Part shown: positions 8,328 to 16,236 of the stretch, piece after piece
How the letters are laid out: every line of letters begins with the position of its first letter
Position numbering within the stretch: the first letter of the stretch is position 1
Origin: Polaromonas sp.
GTDB taxonomy: Bacteria; Pseudomonadota; Gammaproteobacteria; Burkholderiales; Burkholderiaceae_C
Assembly (NCBI RefSeq): GCF_016185115.1
Contig: NZ_JACPOF010000008.1
Coordinates: 62,001-126,000, forward strand
DNA: 64,000 nt
Direction: 5' to 3'
Translations under genes and position numbers: made by a program
Notes under the pieces: model-generated
The model's database searches: none
Told to the model about the DNA's origin: nothing
What the model saw: only the letters and a program-made list of their open reading frames with translations

Positions 8328-8987
8328 ATGAACCTGCATCTTTACTGCCACCCCTTTGCCTCCTACTGCCAGAAGGTGCTGAGCGCGCTGTACGAAACCG
8401 GCACGCCTTTCAGCAGCACGGTGGTCGACCTCGGCGACGAAACAGCACGCACTGACTTTTACGCCATCTGGCCGATAGGCAAGTTCCCGGTGCTGGCCGA
8501 CCGCACGGCCGGGCAGATGATTCCCGAGTCGAGCATCATCATCGAGTACATCGCCAGCCAGGTGAAGGGCGGCGATGCCTTGCTGCCTCGTGAGCCCGGT
8601 CTTGCATTGCAGGTGCGGCTCTGGGACCGCTTCTTCGACCACTACATCCACGAGCCTATGCAGAAGATCGTGACCGACCGCATCCGGCCGCCCGGCCAGC
8701 ACGACCCCCACGGCGTCGCCCAGGCCCGCAGGTCGCTGGCCACGGCTTACGGCATCGTCGACCGCCACATGGCCGGCAGGCTGTGGGCAGTGAATGACCG
8801 CTTCAGCATGGCCGACTGCGCAGCATCCCCATCGCTTTATTACGCTGCCCGGGTGGCGCCGATACCTGACAGCCTGCCCAGCCTGCAGGCCTATCACCGC
8901 CGCCTGCTTGAGCGGCCATCGTTTGTGCGTGTGCTCAAGGAGGCCGAGCCCTACGCGCACTTTTTCCCGAAAGAAAATTCCGAATAA
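8328..8987 (+). CDS. Glutathione S-transferase family protein
   Basis: A 219-residue GST. The N-terminal thioredoxin-like domain (about 1-80) has LHLYCHPFASYCQKVLSALYE, the GKFPVL cis-proline loop and PESSIIIEYI glutathione-contact motif. The all-helical C-terminal domain follows with RPSFVRVLKEAE at the end. The gene begins 3 bp after the DUF1579 stop and ends the run of small enzymes. The likely role is conjugation or glutathione-dependent turnover of reactive compounds; the class and substrate cannot be named. Confidence 0.85.
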   Translation: MNLHLYCHPFASYCQKVLSALYETGTPFSSTVVDLGDETARTDFYAIWPIGKFPVLADRTAGQMIPESSIIIEYIASQVKGGDALLPREPGLALQVRLWDRFFDHYIHEPMQKIVTDRIRPPGQHDPHGVAQARRSLATAYGIVDRHMAGRLWAVNDRFSMADCAASPSLYYAARVAPIPDSLPSLQAYHRRLLERPSFVRVLKEAEPYAHFFPKENSE

Positions 8988-9018
8988 GCAGGGATAGGCA
9001 GCATGCCGCGATACGGGT

Positions 9019-9552
9019 ATGCTGCACCTCATGACGTTTCGGCACGCCAGTACTTTTGGCTTTGGCACGTCCCTATGGGTCGGCGGCACTGCGCTGGTGT
9101 TCGCGTCGCTGCTCGTGCTTACAGGCTGCGCCACGTCACCCGGCTTTTCACCCTACCCGGCAGCGCAGCCGCGCCTGTCGGCCCAGGAAGCCAGTGATGT
9201 CACGATCTACGCCATCAGCCTGGTCGGCACGCCCTATCGTTATGGCGGCAACACGCCGGCTTCGGGCTTCGACTGCAGCGGGCTGATAGGCCATGTCTAT
9301 AAAACCCGCGCCAGCACCGCCTCGCCCCGTACCGTGGCGGCACTGACCAACTGGGGCCAGCCGGTTGCAGCCAGTGCGGTGCGCACCGGCGACCTCGTGG
9401 TGTTTGTGCAGAACGGCGTTGCCACGCATGCGGGCATCTATGTCGGCGAGAACCGTTTTGTACATGCGCCCTCTAGCGGTGGCGAAGTGCGGCTGGACAG
9501 GCTGACCTCGGTGTACTGGTCGCGGCAGGCTTACTCTTTCCGAAGGCCTTGA
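9019..9552 (+). CDS. NlpC/P60 family peptidoglycan endopeptidase, lipoprotein
   Basis: A 177-residue precursor. Residues 1-37 form a lipoprotein signal ending in the lipobox LTGC (acylated Cys37). The NlpC/P60 domain follows: catalytic C86 in SGFDCSGLIG, H137 in ATHAGIYVG, and a third polar residue at H149 in FVHAPSSG. It probably cuts D-Glu-mDAP or related peptide bonds in the cell wall from the periplasmic face of a membrane. The start could also be the ATG at 9031. It is convergent with the YhgE gene, 43 bp away. Confidence 0.85.
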   Translation: MLHLMTFRHASTFGFGTSLWVGGTALVFASLLVLTGCATSPGFSPYPAAQPRLSAQEASDVTIYAISLVGTPYRYGGNTPASGFDCSGLIGHVYKTRASTASPRTVAALTNWGQPVAASAVRTGDLVVFVQNGVATHAGIYVGENRFVHAPSSGGEVRLDRLTSVYWSRQAYSFRRP

Positions 9553-9595
9553 CCCGGGACCTTGACGCCAGGCGCAGGCCGTCAGCTCACAGGTA

Positions 9596-11527
9596 TCACA
9601 GGTCTATCGCAGGCCGGTACTCTTCAGGCGCCACAAAACGCCAGCGGCCGACAAAGGTCGCCATCACCAGGCCTATTACGGCGGCACAGGCAATCACGGC
9701 GCTCAGGCTCAGCCACTGGTTGTCGTAAGCGCCAAACATGCTGGCCCTGACGGCCCTGACCACCCAGGTAAACGGCAGCCACGGGTTGATGCTCTGGAAG
9801 AACGCGCCGCTCAGTTCGATCGGCAAAATGCCGCCGCCCGACGACAGCTGCAGTATCAGCAGGATGAGCGCCACAGCCTTGCCCGCATCGCCAAACGCAC
9901 GCGTCAGCACCACGATGATGAGCATGAAGGTCAGCGACGAGAGGGCCAGCGTCAGCGCGAGCCCCGGCAGGTGAATCACGCGTATGTTGAGGATGAACAG
10001 CAGCATCAGCAGGATGACCAGCGCCTGGCCCAGCACGATGGCTGCCGGTATCGCCAGCTTGCCGAGAATCTGCGCGAAGCGTGTGTGGCCCTGCGCGGCT
10101 TCAGGCAGGCGCCGCAAGTGAAAAATAAAGGCCGTCATCACCGCACCCAGCCAGAGCGCCACCGGCACAAAGTTGGGTGCAAAGCCCTCGCCATTGTTGG
10201 CCACGGGCGCATCAATCTCCATCACCGGCTCCACCGATGACGCCAGGCCGCGAGGGCTGCCTTCAAGCGACTGGATTTGTGTGGGCAATGAACTCGACAG
10301 CAGTTCCAGCCCGGCCGACAGTTGCTGCGAACCATCACGCAGTTTGCCGAGGCCGCCGCGCAGGTCCTGCGTGCCTTTGGCCAGTGCGGTGCTGCCTGCT
10401 GCCAGCTCATCGAGTTTTGTGTCTGCAGGCAGTGCAGCGGCCATGGCTGAAATGCCGTTGCCCATCTCGCCCACGCCGTCGGTCAGCGCCGCCACGCCGG
10501 TAGCGACGCGGTGCGAACCGTCAGCCAGTTTCATTTCACCGTTGCGCGCAGACTGAAGCCCGGCCGTCAACTGCGCGCCACCTTCGGCGATTTGCCCCGC
10601 GCCGGCAGAGATGCGGCCACCGACCAGCGGGATGGCGCTGGTCTCGTCACGCAACTGGCCCGCGCCATCGGTGAGCTTCTGCGCGCCGGTGTGCAACTCG
10701 TCCAGGCCCTTGCCGAGTTCGGCATGCCCGGCAGCCACGCTTGCCGCGCCGCTCTTGAGTGCCTGCAGATCCTGCGGCTTGGGTTTTTTGGCGTCCATGG
10801 TGCGAATGCCGGCGCCCAGTTGCCTGACGCCACCCGTCAACTGGCCCACACCTGCTGCCACCTGCTCGCCACCGGTGGCCAGCTTGCCCGAGCCCGCATG
10901 CGCCTGCACCAGCCCGGCCTCCACCGCCTGCGCGCCGGTGCGCAACCTGCCCACACCATCGCGCAGCTTGACCACGCTCTGTCCCGCGTCGGCAGTCGCA
11001 CCCAGCACAATGGCCCAGCGTTTTTCGTTCAGGGTTTCATTGACCTGGTGGCCCAGTTCTGCGGCAAAACGCCGCGCCAGGCCGGCACCCGTGTAGTTGT
11101 CACCTTCTGAGGCATACACCACCAGCTTGCCGCCGCCCGATTGCAGGCCAGGCACAGCGGTAGCGCTGAAATCACGCGGAATGATGAGCGCAAAGGCCGA
11201 GCTGCCCTGCCGCACCGCCTTGCGCGCGGCAGCTTCGTCCGTCTCTACACGAAAGCCGAACGCCTGCTTGTTCTGCAGCGTGTCGGTCAGCTCACGCCCC
11301 AGGTTGACCTGCTGGCCGCCGTAGTTGATGCCCGCGTCAAGGTTGATGATGGTGGCTGGCAGCGAGGCCGTACGCCCGGCAGGGTCCCACACGCTTGAAA
11401 GGTAAATCAGCGCATACAGCGCGGGTATCACCAATATGCCGAAGACCGACACGCGCAGCTTGGGGAAGCGGCTGAACAGCTCTGCTTCCATGCGTGCGAT
11501 GGCCAGGGCGTTGCGTAAGATCTTCAT
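9596..11527 (-). CDS. YhgE/Pip domain-containing membrane protein (ABC-2-like)
   Basis: A 643-residue membrane protein of the YhgE/Pip family, related to ABC-2 permeases. One membrane segment lies near the N-terminus (SVFGILVIPALYALIYLSSVW), then a long extracytoplasmic region of about 400 residues, then about five C-terminal segments. The long region contains many repeats with G and L at fixed steps (for example LTGGVRQLGAGI and LHTGAQKLTDGAGQL), which suggests a helical rod. Homologues include phage-infection protein and type VII-associated proteins; the transported substrate is unknown. The ATG at 11527 has AGGAG 4 bases upstream; an ATG at 11569 with AGGAG 6 bases upstream is an equal alternative. 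Confidence 0.8.
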   Translation of the reverse strand: MKILRNALAIARMEAELFSRFPKLRVSVFGILVIPALYALIYLSSVWDPAGRTASLPATIINLDAGINYGGQQVNLGRELTDTLQNKQAFGFRVETDEAAARKAVRQGSSAFALIIPRDFSATAVPGLQSGGGKLVVYASEGDNYTGAGLARRFAAELGHQVNETLNEKRWAIVLGATADAGQSVVKLRDGVGRLRTGAQAVEAGLVQAHAGSGKLATGGEQVAAGVGQLTGGVRQLGAGIRTMDAKKPKPQDLQALKSGAASVAAGHAELGKGLDELHTGAQKLTDGAGQLRDETSAIPLVGGRISAGAGQIAEGGAQLTAGLQSARNGEMKLADGSHRVATGVAALTDGVGEMGNGISAMAAALPADTKLDELAAGSTALAKGTQDLRGGLGKLRDGSQQLSAGLELLSSSLPTQIQSLEGSPRGLASSVEPVMEIDAPVANNGEGFAPNFVPVALWLGAVMTAFIFHLRRLPEAAQGHTRFAQILGKLAIPAAIVLGQALVILLMLLFILNIRVIHLPGLALTLALSSLTFMLIIVVLTRAFGDAGKAVALILLILQLSSGGGILPIELSGAFFQSINPWLPFTWVVRAVRASMFGAYDNQWLSLSAVIACAAVIGLVMATFVGRWRFVAPEEYRPAIDL

Positions 11528-11731
11528 GTAGCTCCTGCGGCTCAAATGCGGGGCGGGCGGGATGGCCATCTGCTGCTCCTGATGATTATCGTCAGGGAGG
11601 GCCTGCGTGTCCCGGCGCGCCAAACCCCCGCGCCGTGCGCTTGAAAGCCGATCCGGTTACCCTTATATGCTTTGTTTGAAAGCCCGGCAAAATCCAGCCG
11701 GGAAACAGCATAAAGCCCAGAAAGGCCCACC

Positions 11732-12796
11732 ATGTCCAGCTCCAGCGCAGGCACCAGCCCCATCCTCAACATCAAGCCGCTCGGCCCCCGCTGGGAGACG
11801 CTGGACCCCTTCCTGTTCTGCGTCTACCACGACGATGCCTACCCCGAGGCCAATGCCGACATGAGTCCCAAGGCCTCGCTGGCTGGCCGCGACATCGGGC
11901 AGGATTTCAGCCGCAAGGACGGCTGGAGCATGTACCACGGCCAGACGGTGCCCGGCTTTCCCGGCCACCCACACCGCGGTTTTGAAACCGTCAGCATCGT
12001 GCGCAAGGGTTTGATCGATCACTCTGATTCGCTGGGCGCGATTGCGCGCTTTGGCCAGGGTGATGTGCAGTGGCTGACCGCCGGGCGCGGCATCGTGCAT
12101 GCAGAGATGTTCCCCCTGCTGAAAGAAGACACCGACAACCGCATGGAGATGTTCCAGATCTGGCTGAACCTGCCTGCGGTGTCCAAAATGGCGCCGCCGC
12201 ACTTCAAGATGTTCTGGGCCGAAGACATTCCCGACACGGTAGCCAAAGACGAGCAGGGCCGCGCCACGCATGTCTCCGTCGTCGCAGGCAAACTGAAAGC
12301 CGGCAACGAAGCGATTGACCCGCTCGCACCGCCGCCTGATTCATGGGCCGCACGCGAGCACGCCGACCTCGCCATCTGGACACTGCGCATGGAGCCCGGT
12401 GCGAAATGGACGCTGCCCGCCGCAGCCAAAGCCACGAATCGCGTGCTGTATTTCTTCAAGGGCAAGTCGGTCACAGTGGCCGGCCAGGCCGTCAACAGCA
12501 GCGGCGCCATCCAGCTGCAGCCTGATGTGGCGGTCGAGCTGGTCAACGGCGATACGGTCAGTGAGTTTCTGGTGCTGCAGGGCAAGCCGATTGGCGAGCC
12601 TGTGGTGCAGTACGGCCCGTTTGTCATGAACAGCCAGGCCGAGATCGTGCAGACCATGCAGGAGTACCAGCGCACCCAGTTCGGCGGCTGGCCCTGGGGC
12701 GACTACGCACCCACGCATGGGCGTGACCCGGCGCGGTTTGCGAAACATCCTGATGGGAAGGAAGACCGGCCGCAGGCTGAGACTGCAGCGGCCTAG
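11732..12796 (+). CDS. Pirin family protein
   Basis: A 354-residue bicupin. The N-terminal pirin domain has the metal-site signature HPHRGFETVSIV (FPGHPHRGFETV) followed by GDVQWLTAGRGIVHAEM, giving the usual three His and one Glu. The C-terminal pirin_C domain begins near residue 190 and has FFKGKSVTVAGQ and LVLQGKPIGEPVVQYGPFVMN. Bacterial pirins bind iron; some are quercetinases, others modulate pyruvate metabolism. It is longer than the common 230-290 residues because of inserts. GAAAGG precedes the ATG. No operon partner. Confidence 0.85.
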   Translation: MSSSSAGTSPILNIKPLGPRWETLDPFLFCVYHDDAYPEANADMSPKASLAGRDIGQDFSRKDGWSMYHGQTVPGFPGHPHRGFETVSIVRKGLIDHSDSLGAIARFGQGDVQWLTAGRGIVHAEMFPLLKEDTDNRMEMFQIWLNLPAVSKMAPPHFKMFWAEDIPDTVAKDEQGRATHVSVVAGKLKAGNEAIDPLAPPPDSWAAREHADLAIWTLRMEPGAKWTLPAAAKATNRVLYFFKGKSVTVAGQAVNSSGAIQLQPDVAVELVNGDTVSEFLVLQGKPIGEPVVQYGPFVMNSQAEIVQTMQEYQRTQFGGWPWGDYAPTHGRDPARFAKHPDGKEDRPQAETAAA

Positions 12797-12837
12797 GTTG
12801 CAGCACTCTGGGCAGACGCGCGTGCTTGGCGCCGTGC

Positions 12838-13290
12838 CCTTCACTGCCAGGCCGGGTCTCGCCCCGGCGGGCGACTCACTTTCTCTTGCTTCGCCAAGAG
12901 AAAGTAAGCAAAGAGAAGGCGACCCTGTTCGTCGTCCCCTACGCTTCGCTGCGGGGCACCCTGCGATGCTCGGTCCAGACGGGGTCTGAAACAACTCGGC
13001 TAGCGCCTCAAACAAGTTTCAGCCCTGATCCGTCTGGCCCTGCGCTTCTCGGCTCCTCTCCAAGGGTTGGGGGAGATGAAGACAAAAACAGGAGCCAATA
13101 CCAATCTACTGTCTCGGTCATTGCGGACCCGATCCGCAATCCATCCTGAACGAAGCGGGGATGGATCCCGGATCAAGTCCGGGATGACAGAAAGAATCCC
13201 CGAATCCATTCCCCAACCCCGTGGAGGCTGGGCCGAGCAGCGCAGGGTGCCCGAAGCGAAGCGTAGGGACCCAGACGTCGGGTCGCCTTT
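12838..13290. repeat. Composite intergenic repeat cassette with long inverted arms (family B)
   Basis: The 514-bp gap between the pirin and glycosylase genes holds no credible gene but a structured element. A 10-bp-armed hairpin, CTTTCTCTTG/CAAGAGAAAG, lies at 12879-12904. Long inverted arms at about 12919-12973 and 13232-13288 pair over 50 bp: GGCGACCC against GGGTCGCC, and CCCTACGCTTCGCTGC against its near complement with GAAGCGAAGCGTAGGG. A nested inverted pair, CCAGACGG/CCGTCTGG, lies inside, and a full family A repeat sits at 13118-13190. Frames read through this cassette give proline- and arginine-rich sequences that are commonly mis-annotated as proteins. Confidence 0.75.
13118..13190. 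repeat. REP-like palindromic repeat, family A, copy 3
   Basis: A full two-hairpin copy in the orientation opposite to the one at 4698: TTGCGGACCCGATCCGCAA at 13121-13139 and TCCCGGATCAAGTCCGGGA at 13166-13184, with the linker GAACGAAGCGGGGATGG between. It is nested inside the family B cassette. Confidence 0.8.
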
Positions 13291-13310
13291 CCATCAGCTA
13301 TCCTGCAAAA

Positions 13311-13874
13311 ATGCCCGCCTTCCCCCTGGATTTCTCAGCCGACTCGGAAGTAGTCGCCCACCAGCTCATAGGCATGACCGTCCTCATCGATGGCGTGGGT
13401 GGCGTCATCGTCGAAACCGAGGCTTACGACCAGACCGACCCGGCATCCCACACCTTCGGCGGGCAGACGCCGCGCAACGCCGCGATGTTCGGGCCGCCGG
13501 GGCGGGTCTACGTTTACCGCTCTTACGGCATCCACTGGTGCCTGAACTTCGTGTGCCGCGAGCCCGGCCACGGCGCCGGGGTGCTGATACGGGCGATCGA
13601 GCCCACGCACGGCCTGGAGCGCATGCGCGAGCGGCGCGGGCTCACCGACATCCGCCTGCTGTGCGCCGGCCCGGGGCGGGTAGGCCAGGCGCTGGCGATT
13701 GACGGCAGCTTCAACCACATGCGGCTTGACCGGAGGCCCTTCAAGCTGGTGGGCCAGCCGGACGCGGCGACTGTGCGTGTGCTGACCGGGCCGCGCATCG
13801 GCATCAGCAAGGCGGCTGAGGTGCCGTGGCGCTTCGGGCTGGATGGGTCACGCTTCCTGAGCCGGCGGTTTTAG
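13311..13874 (+). CDS. DNA-3-methyladenine glycosylase (AAG/MPG type)
   Basis: A 187-residue enzyme of the mammalian AAG family. The order of motifs is [21 protein letters not shown] (catalytic Glu and the turn before it), [40 protein letters not shown] (intercalating Tyr region) and GVLIRAIEP. It removes alkylated purines such as 3-methyladenine and hypoxanthine from DNA, the first step of base-excision repair. The ATG at 13311 was chosen because the fold begins there; the frame extends upstream only through repeat DNA. It stands alone, with its promoter presumably at the edge of the upstream repeat. Confidence 0.88.
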   Translation: MPAFPLDFSADSEVVAHQLIGMTVLIDGVGGVIVETEAYDQTDPASHTFGGQTPRNAAMFGPPGRVYVYRSYGIHWCLNFVCREPGHGAGVLIRAIEPTHGLERMRERRGLTDIRLLCAGPGRVGQALAIDGSFNHMRLDRRPFKLVGQPDAATVRVLTGPRIGISKAAEVPWRFGLDGSRFLSRRF

Positions 13875-13889
13875 CCAGAGGGGCAACGG

Positions 13890-13988
13890 TTTGCTATTTA
13901 ATTAATAGCTGCTCACGTGCGTATTTATTGGCCTGCAGCCGTTTTTGGGGGTCAAAAAGGCCTGTTTTTGGCGTTTTTCCGGCTTTGG
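13890..13988. repeat. AT-rich dispersed repeat, family D, copy 1
   Basis: The unit TTGCTA...TTAATAGCTGCTCACG...GTAT..ATTGG, then ...GGTCAAAAAGGCCTGTTTTTGGC and a T-rich end, recurs at 51990-52092. It fills the gap between convergent genes and can form a hairpin with a T run, so it may act as a terminator. Confidence 0.75.
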
Positions 13989-14018
13989 ACACTGCCCGGA
14001 CGGGCCAGAAAGCCCAAA

Positions 14019-14038
14019 ATGTAAAGTTGACTTTACAT
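14019..14038. promoter_or_regulatory. Perfect 9-bp inverted repeat
   Basis: ATGTAAAGT and ACTTTACAT are exact complements separated by TG. The dyad lies 20 bp beyond the stop of the minus-strand binding-protein gene and just after a family D repeat. It could be a protein site or part of the 3' end structure; nothing shows which. Confidence 0.5.
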
Positions 14039-14057
14039 ATGGCCGCTGCACGCCAGC

Positions 14058-15047
14058 TTATTCCGGCTGTATGCCGCCAGCCTGGATCGCCTTGCGTGTG
14101 CGCTCTATGTCTTTGCTGAGGTAGTTGCGGAAGTCCTGCGCGCTGCCGGCGGCGGGTACGGCGCCGTTGGACTCAAACGAATCGCGCAGCGCCTTTTGCT
14201 GCAGCGCGACCGCCAGCGCCTTGCGCAGGGTGTCGGCCACTTGTGGCGGCAGGCCTTTGGGTGCCATCAGCCCAATCCAGCCTGAAAACTCGAAGCCGGG
14301 CACGGTGTCGGCCAGCGACGGCGCGTTGGGAATCGGGTGCGCGTCCTGCGCCATGCTGTGGCCCAGCAGGCGCAGCCGGCCTGATGACACGAGGCCCAGC
14401 GCGGCCGGCGCGGGTGTCAGCACCCAGTCGGTTTCGCCCGACACGACAGACGCCACGCCGGCACTGCCGCTTTTGTAGGGCACATGCAGCGACTCGAAGC
14501 CTGCCGCGCTCTGGAAAGCCAGGCCCGCCAGGTGGCTGGCCGAGCCTATGCCGGCCGACGCCATATTGGTCTTGCCGCCTTTTGATTTGGCATATGCGAT
14601 GAGGTCTGCCGTGTTCTTCACATTCAGGCTGGGCGTGCAGACCAGCACGTTGGGCAGCAGCGCGACCAGCGAGACCAAGTCAAAGTCATTCAGCGGCTTG
14701 TAGGTGACGGCTTTCTGCAGCAGCGGCGCGACGGTGATGGAGCTGCTGGACGCCACGATGAGCGAGTAGCCATCAGGCGCAGAGGTCCTGCCGGTCTCGA
14801 CACCTATGGCCCCTGCGGCACCGGCCTTGTTGTCGACCACGATCGCCTGGCCCAGCGGCTGCGTCATCTGGTTGGCGACGATGCGGCCTATCGTGTCCAC
14901 GCTGCTGCCCGCCGCATTCGGCACGATGAACCTGACGGGGCGTTGCGGCCAGGAGGCTGTTTGCGCGAAGGTTTCCAGCGGCAACAAACCTGCAACTCCC
15001 AGCCAGACAAGACCCTGGCGGCGATTGATGCGAGGTCGTGTGTTCAT
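14058..15047 (-). CDS. Bug/TctC family extracytoplasmic solute-binding protein
   Basis: A 329-residue precursor. The signal peptide (about residues 1-30) carries a twin-arginine-like NRRQGLVWLGVAGLLPLETFAQ. The mature part has the Bug hallmarks: WPQRPVRFIVPNAAGSSVDTIGRI near the start, VVDNKAGAAGAIG, LSGHSM-type and FSGWIGLMAPKGLP. The family binds carboxylated or aromatic ligands in the periplasm, usually for a TctAB permease, which is not encoded here. GGAG precedes the ATG at 15047. It is the last gene of the minus-strand catabolic run, separated from the next binding protein by a repeat. Confidence 0.88.
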   Translation of the reverse strand: MNTRPRINRRQGLVWLGVAGLLPLETFAQTASWPQRPVRFIVPNAAGSSVDTIGRIVANQMTQPLGQAIVVDNKAGAAGAIGVETGRTSAPDGYSLIVASSSSITVAPLLQKAVTYKPLNDFDLVSLVALLPNVLVCTPSLNVKNTADLIAYAKSKGGKTNMASAGIGSASHLAGLAFQSAAGFESLHVPYKSGSAGVASVVSGETDWVLTPAPAALGLVSSGRLRLLGHSMAQDAHPIPNAPSLADTVPGFEFSGWIGLMAPKGLPPQVADTLRKALAVALQQKALRDSFESNGAVPAAGSAQDFRNYLSKDIERTRKAIQAGGIQPE

Positions 15048-15129
15048 GGTGCTCGTCTCCGTTGTATTTACGTTGTATTTATCTCGACGTGCCATCTATC
15101 CACTCTGCGTCTTCACCAGTGCTGTCGTG

Positions 15130-15214
15130 GAACCGGCTTCGCCGGGCCACAGACAGCGTCCCCTGCAAGGGGAGAGGCGGCTACGCGAAGCGAGTCCGCA
15201 ACAGGGGTGTGCCA
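15130..15214. repeat. Dispersed GC-rich repeat, family C, copy 1
   Basis: Begins GAACCGGCTTCGCCGGGCC and includes a hairpin with CCCCT/AGGGG arms; ends GTGCCAT. The same unit is at 48734-48812. Both copies end 1-2 bp from the stop codon of a minus-strand gene, in the same orientation relative to that gene. Confidence 0.75.
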
Positions 15215-15215
15215 T

Positions 15216-16196
15216 TTACTCGGGTAATACGCCGATCTCCTTTGTGATCGCCGCCCACCGCGTCATCTCGTTTTTCAGGAAAGCGCCGGTCTGCTCGACC
15301 GATACATTCGGTTCTGCAATCGGGCCTATGGTGGCGATGCGATCAGCGACTTCCTTGTCGGCCAGCATGGCGCCCAGGTCGCGGTTGAAGCGCGCGATGG
15401 CCGCAGGCGGCGTGCCCACAGGCGCTACGACCGCAAACCAGCCGACCATGTCGAAGCCAGGCATTTTCTCGGACAGCGAGGGCACCTGCTCCCAGCCGGC
15501 TACACGTTTGGCCGAGGTGGTGGCCAGCACGCGAATGCGGCCCTGTTTGGCCAGTGCGGCGGTCGAGGCCAGGTCGGCCACGATGGCATCAATGTGTTTG
15601 CCCATCAGGTCCTGCACGCCGACGCCTACCGACGAGTACGACACCAGGTTGGCCTGTGCCGCACTGCGTGCGTTGAACAGGCGCGCAATCATGCCGCTGA
15701 AGGTGCGCGGGCCTTCATTGCCCAGTGTCAGCTTGCCGGGCTCGGCCTTGGCACGTGCCACCAGTTCTTCAATCGACCTGATGGGTGAGTTGGCGTCCAC
15801 CAGGATGGCAAACGGGCTGCGCGCCACAAAACCGACCGGCACAAAATCTTTCTGTGCGTCGTAAGGCAGTGTCTTGAAGAGCAGCGGGTTGGTGATCAGC
15901 GCGGCGGTAGTCGCGAAATAAAAGTTGGTGCCATCAGCCGGCGAACGGGCGGCGAACTGCGCGCCTATCGTGTTCTGGCCGCCGGGCTTGTTGTCGATGA
16001 TGACGGGCTGGCCCCAGCTTTTGGCCAGTCGCTCGGACAGCAGGCGCGCCACGTTGTCAGGGCCGGAGCCGGGCGGCTGCGAGAGAACCAGCTTGACGGG
16101 TTTGTCGGGCCAGGCGGCGGTCTGCGCGTGCGCGGCGGGCAGCCAGGCTGCGAATGACAGGGCGGCGAATGAAAGGGTGAGCAGTCTGCGGTTCAT
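15216..16196 (-). CDS. Bug/TctC family extracytoplasmic solute-binding protein
   Basis: A 326-residue precursor with a classic Sec signal, MNRRLLTLSFAALSFAAWLPAAHA cut after AHA at about residue 24. The mature protein has WPDKPVKLVLSQPPGSGPDNVAR, VIIDNKPGGQNTIGA and MVGWFAVVAPVGTP, all typical of the family. It is a second, only distantly similar, Bug protein in the operon and may present the aromatic substrate or an intermediate. AAGGAG precedes the ATG; the upstream hydroxylase gene ends 40 bp before. A family C repeat starts right after its stop. Confidence 0.88.
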   Translation of the reverse strand: MNRRLLTLSFAALSFAAWLPAAHAQTAAWPDKPVKLVLSQPPGSGPDNVARLLSERLAKSWGQPVIIDNKPGGQNTIGAQFAARSPADGTNFYFATTAALITNPLLFKTLPYDAQKDFVPVGFVARSPFAILVDANSPIRSIEELVARAKAEPGKLTLGNEGPRTFSGMIARLFNARSAAQANLVSYSSVGVGVQDLMGKHIDAIVADLASTAALAKQGRIRVLATTSAKRVAGWEQVPSLSEKMPGFDMVGWFAVVAPVGTPPAAIARFNRDLGAMLADKEVADRIATIGPIAEPNVSVEQTGAFLKNEMTRWAAITKEIGVLPE

Positions 16197-16236
16197 GATG
16201 TTGTCTCCTTGGGTTTTCTTTAGTGCGTTGAAAGCT

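Noticed and set aside
7713..9134. A 473-residue open frame on the minus strand
   Set aside because: It lies antisense to three genes with good ribosome sites and clear families; its own sequence shows no recognised domain.
12341..13015. A 224-residue minus-strand frame across pirin and the repeat cassette
   Set aside because: The N-terminal half reads through repeat DNA and gives an Arg/Pro/Ser-rich sequence of a type often mis-annotated; the rest is antisense to pirin.
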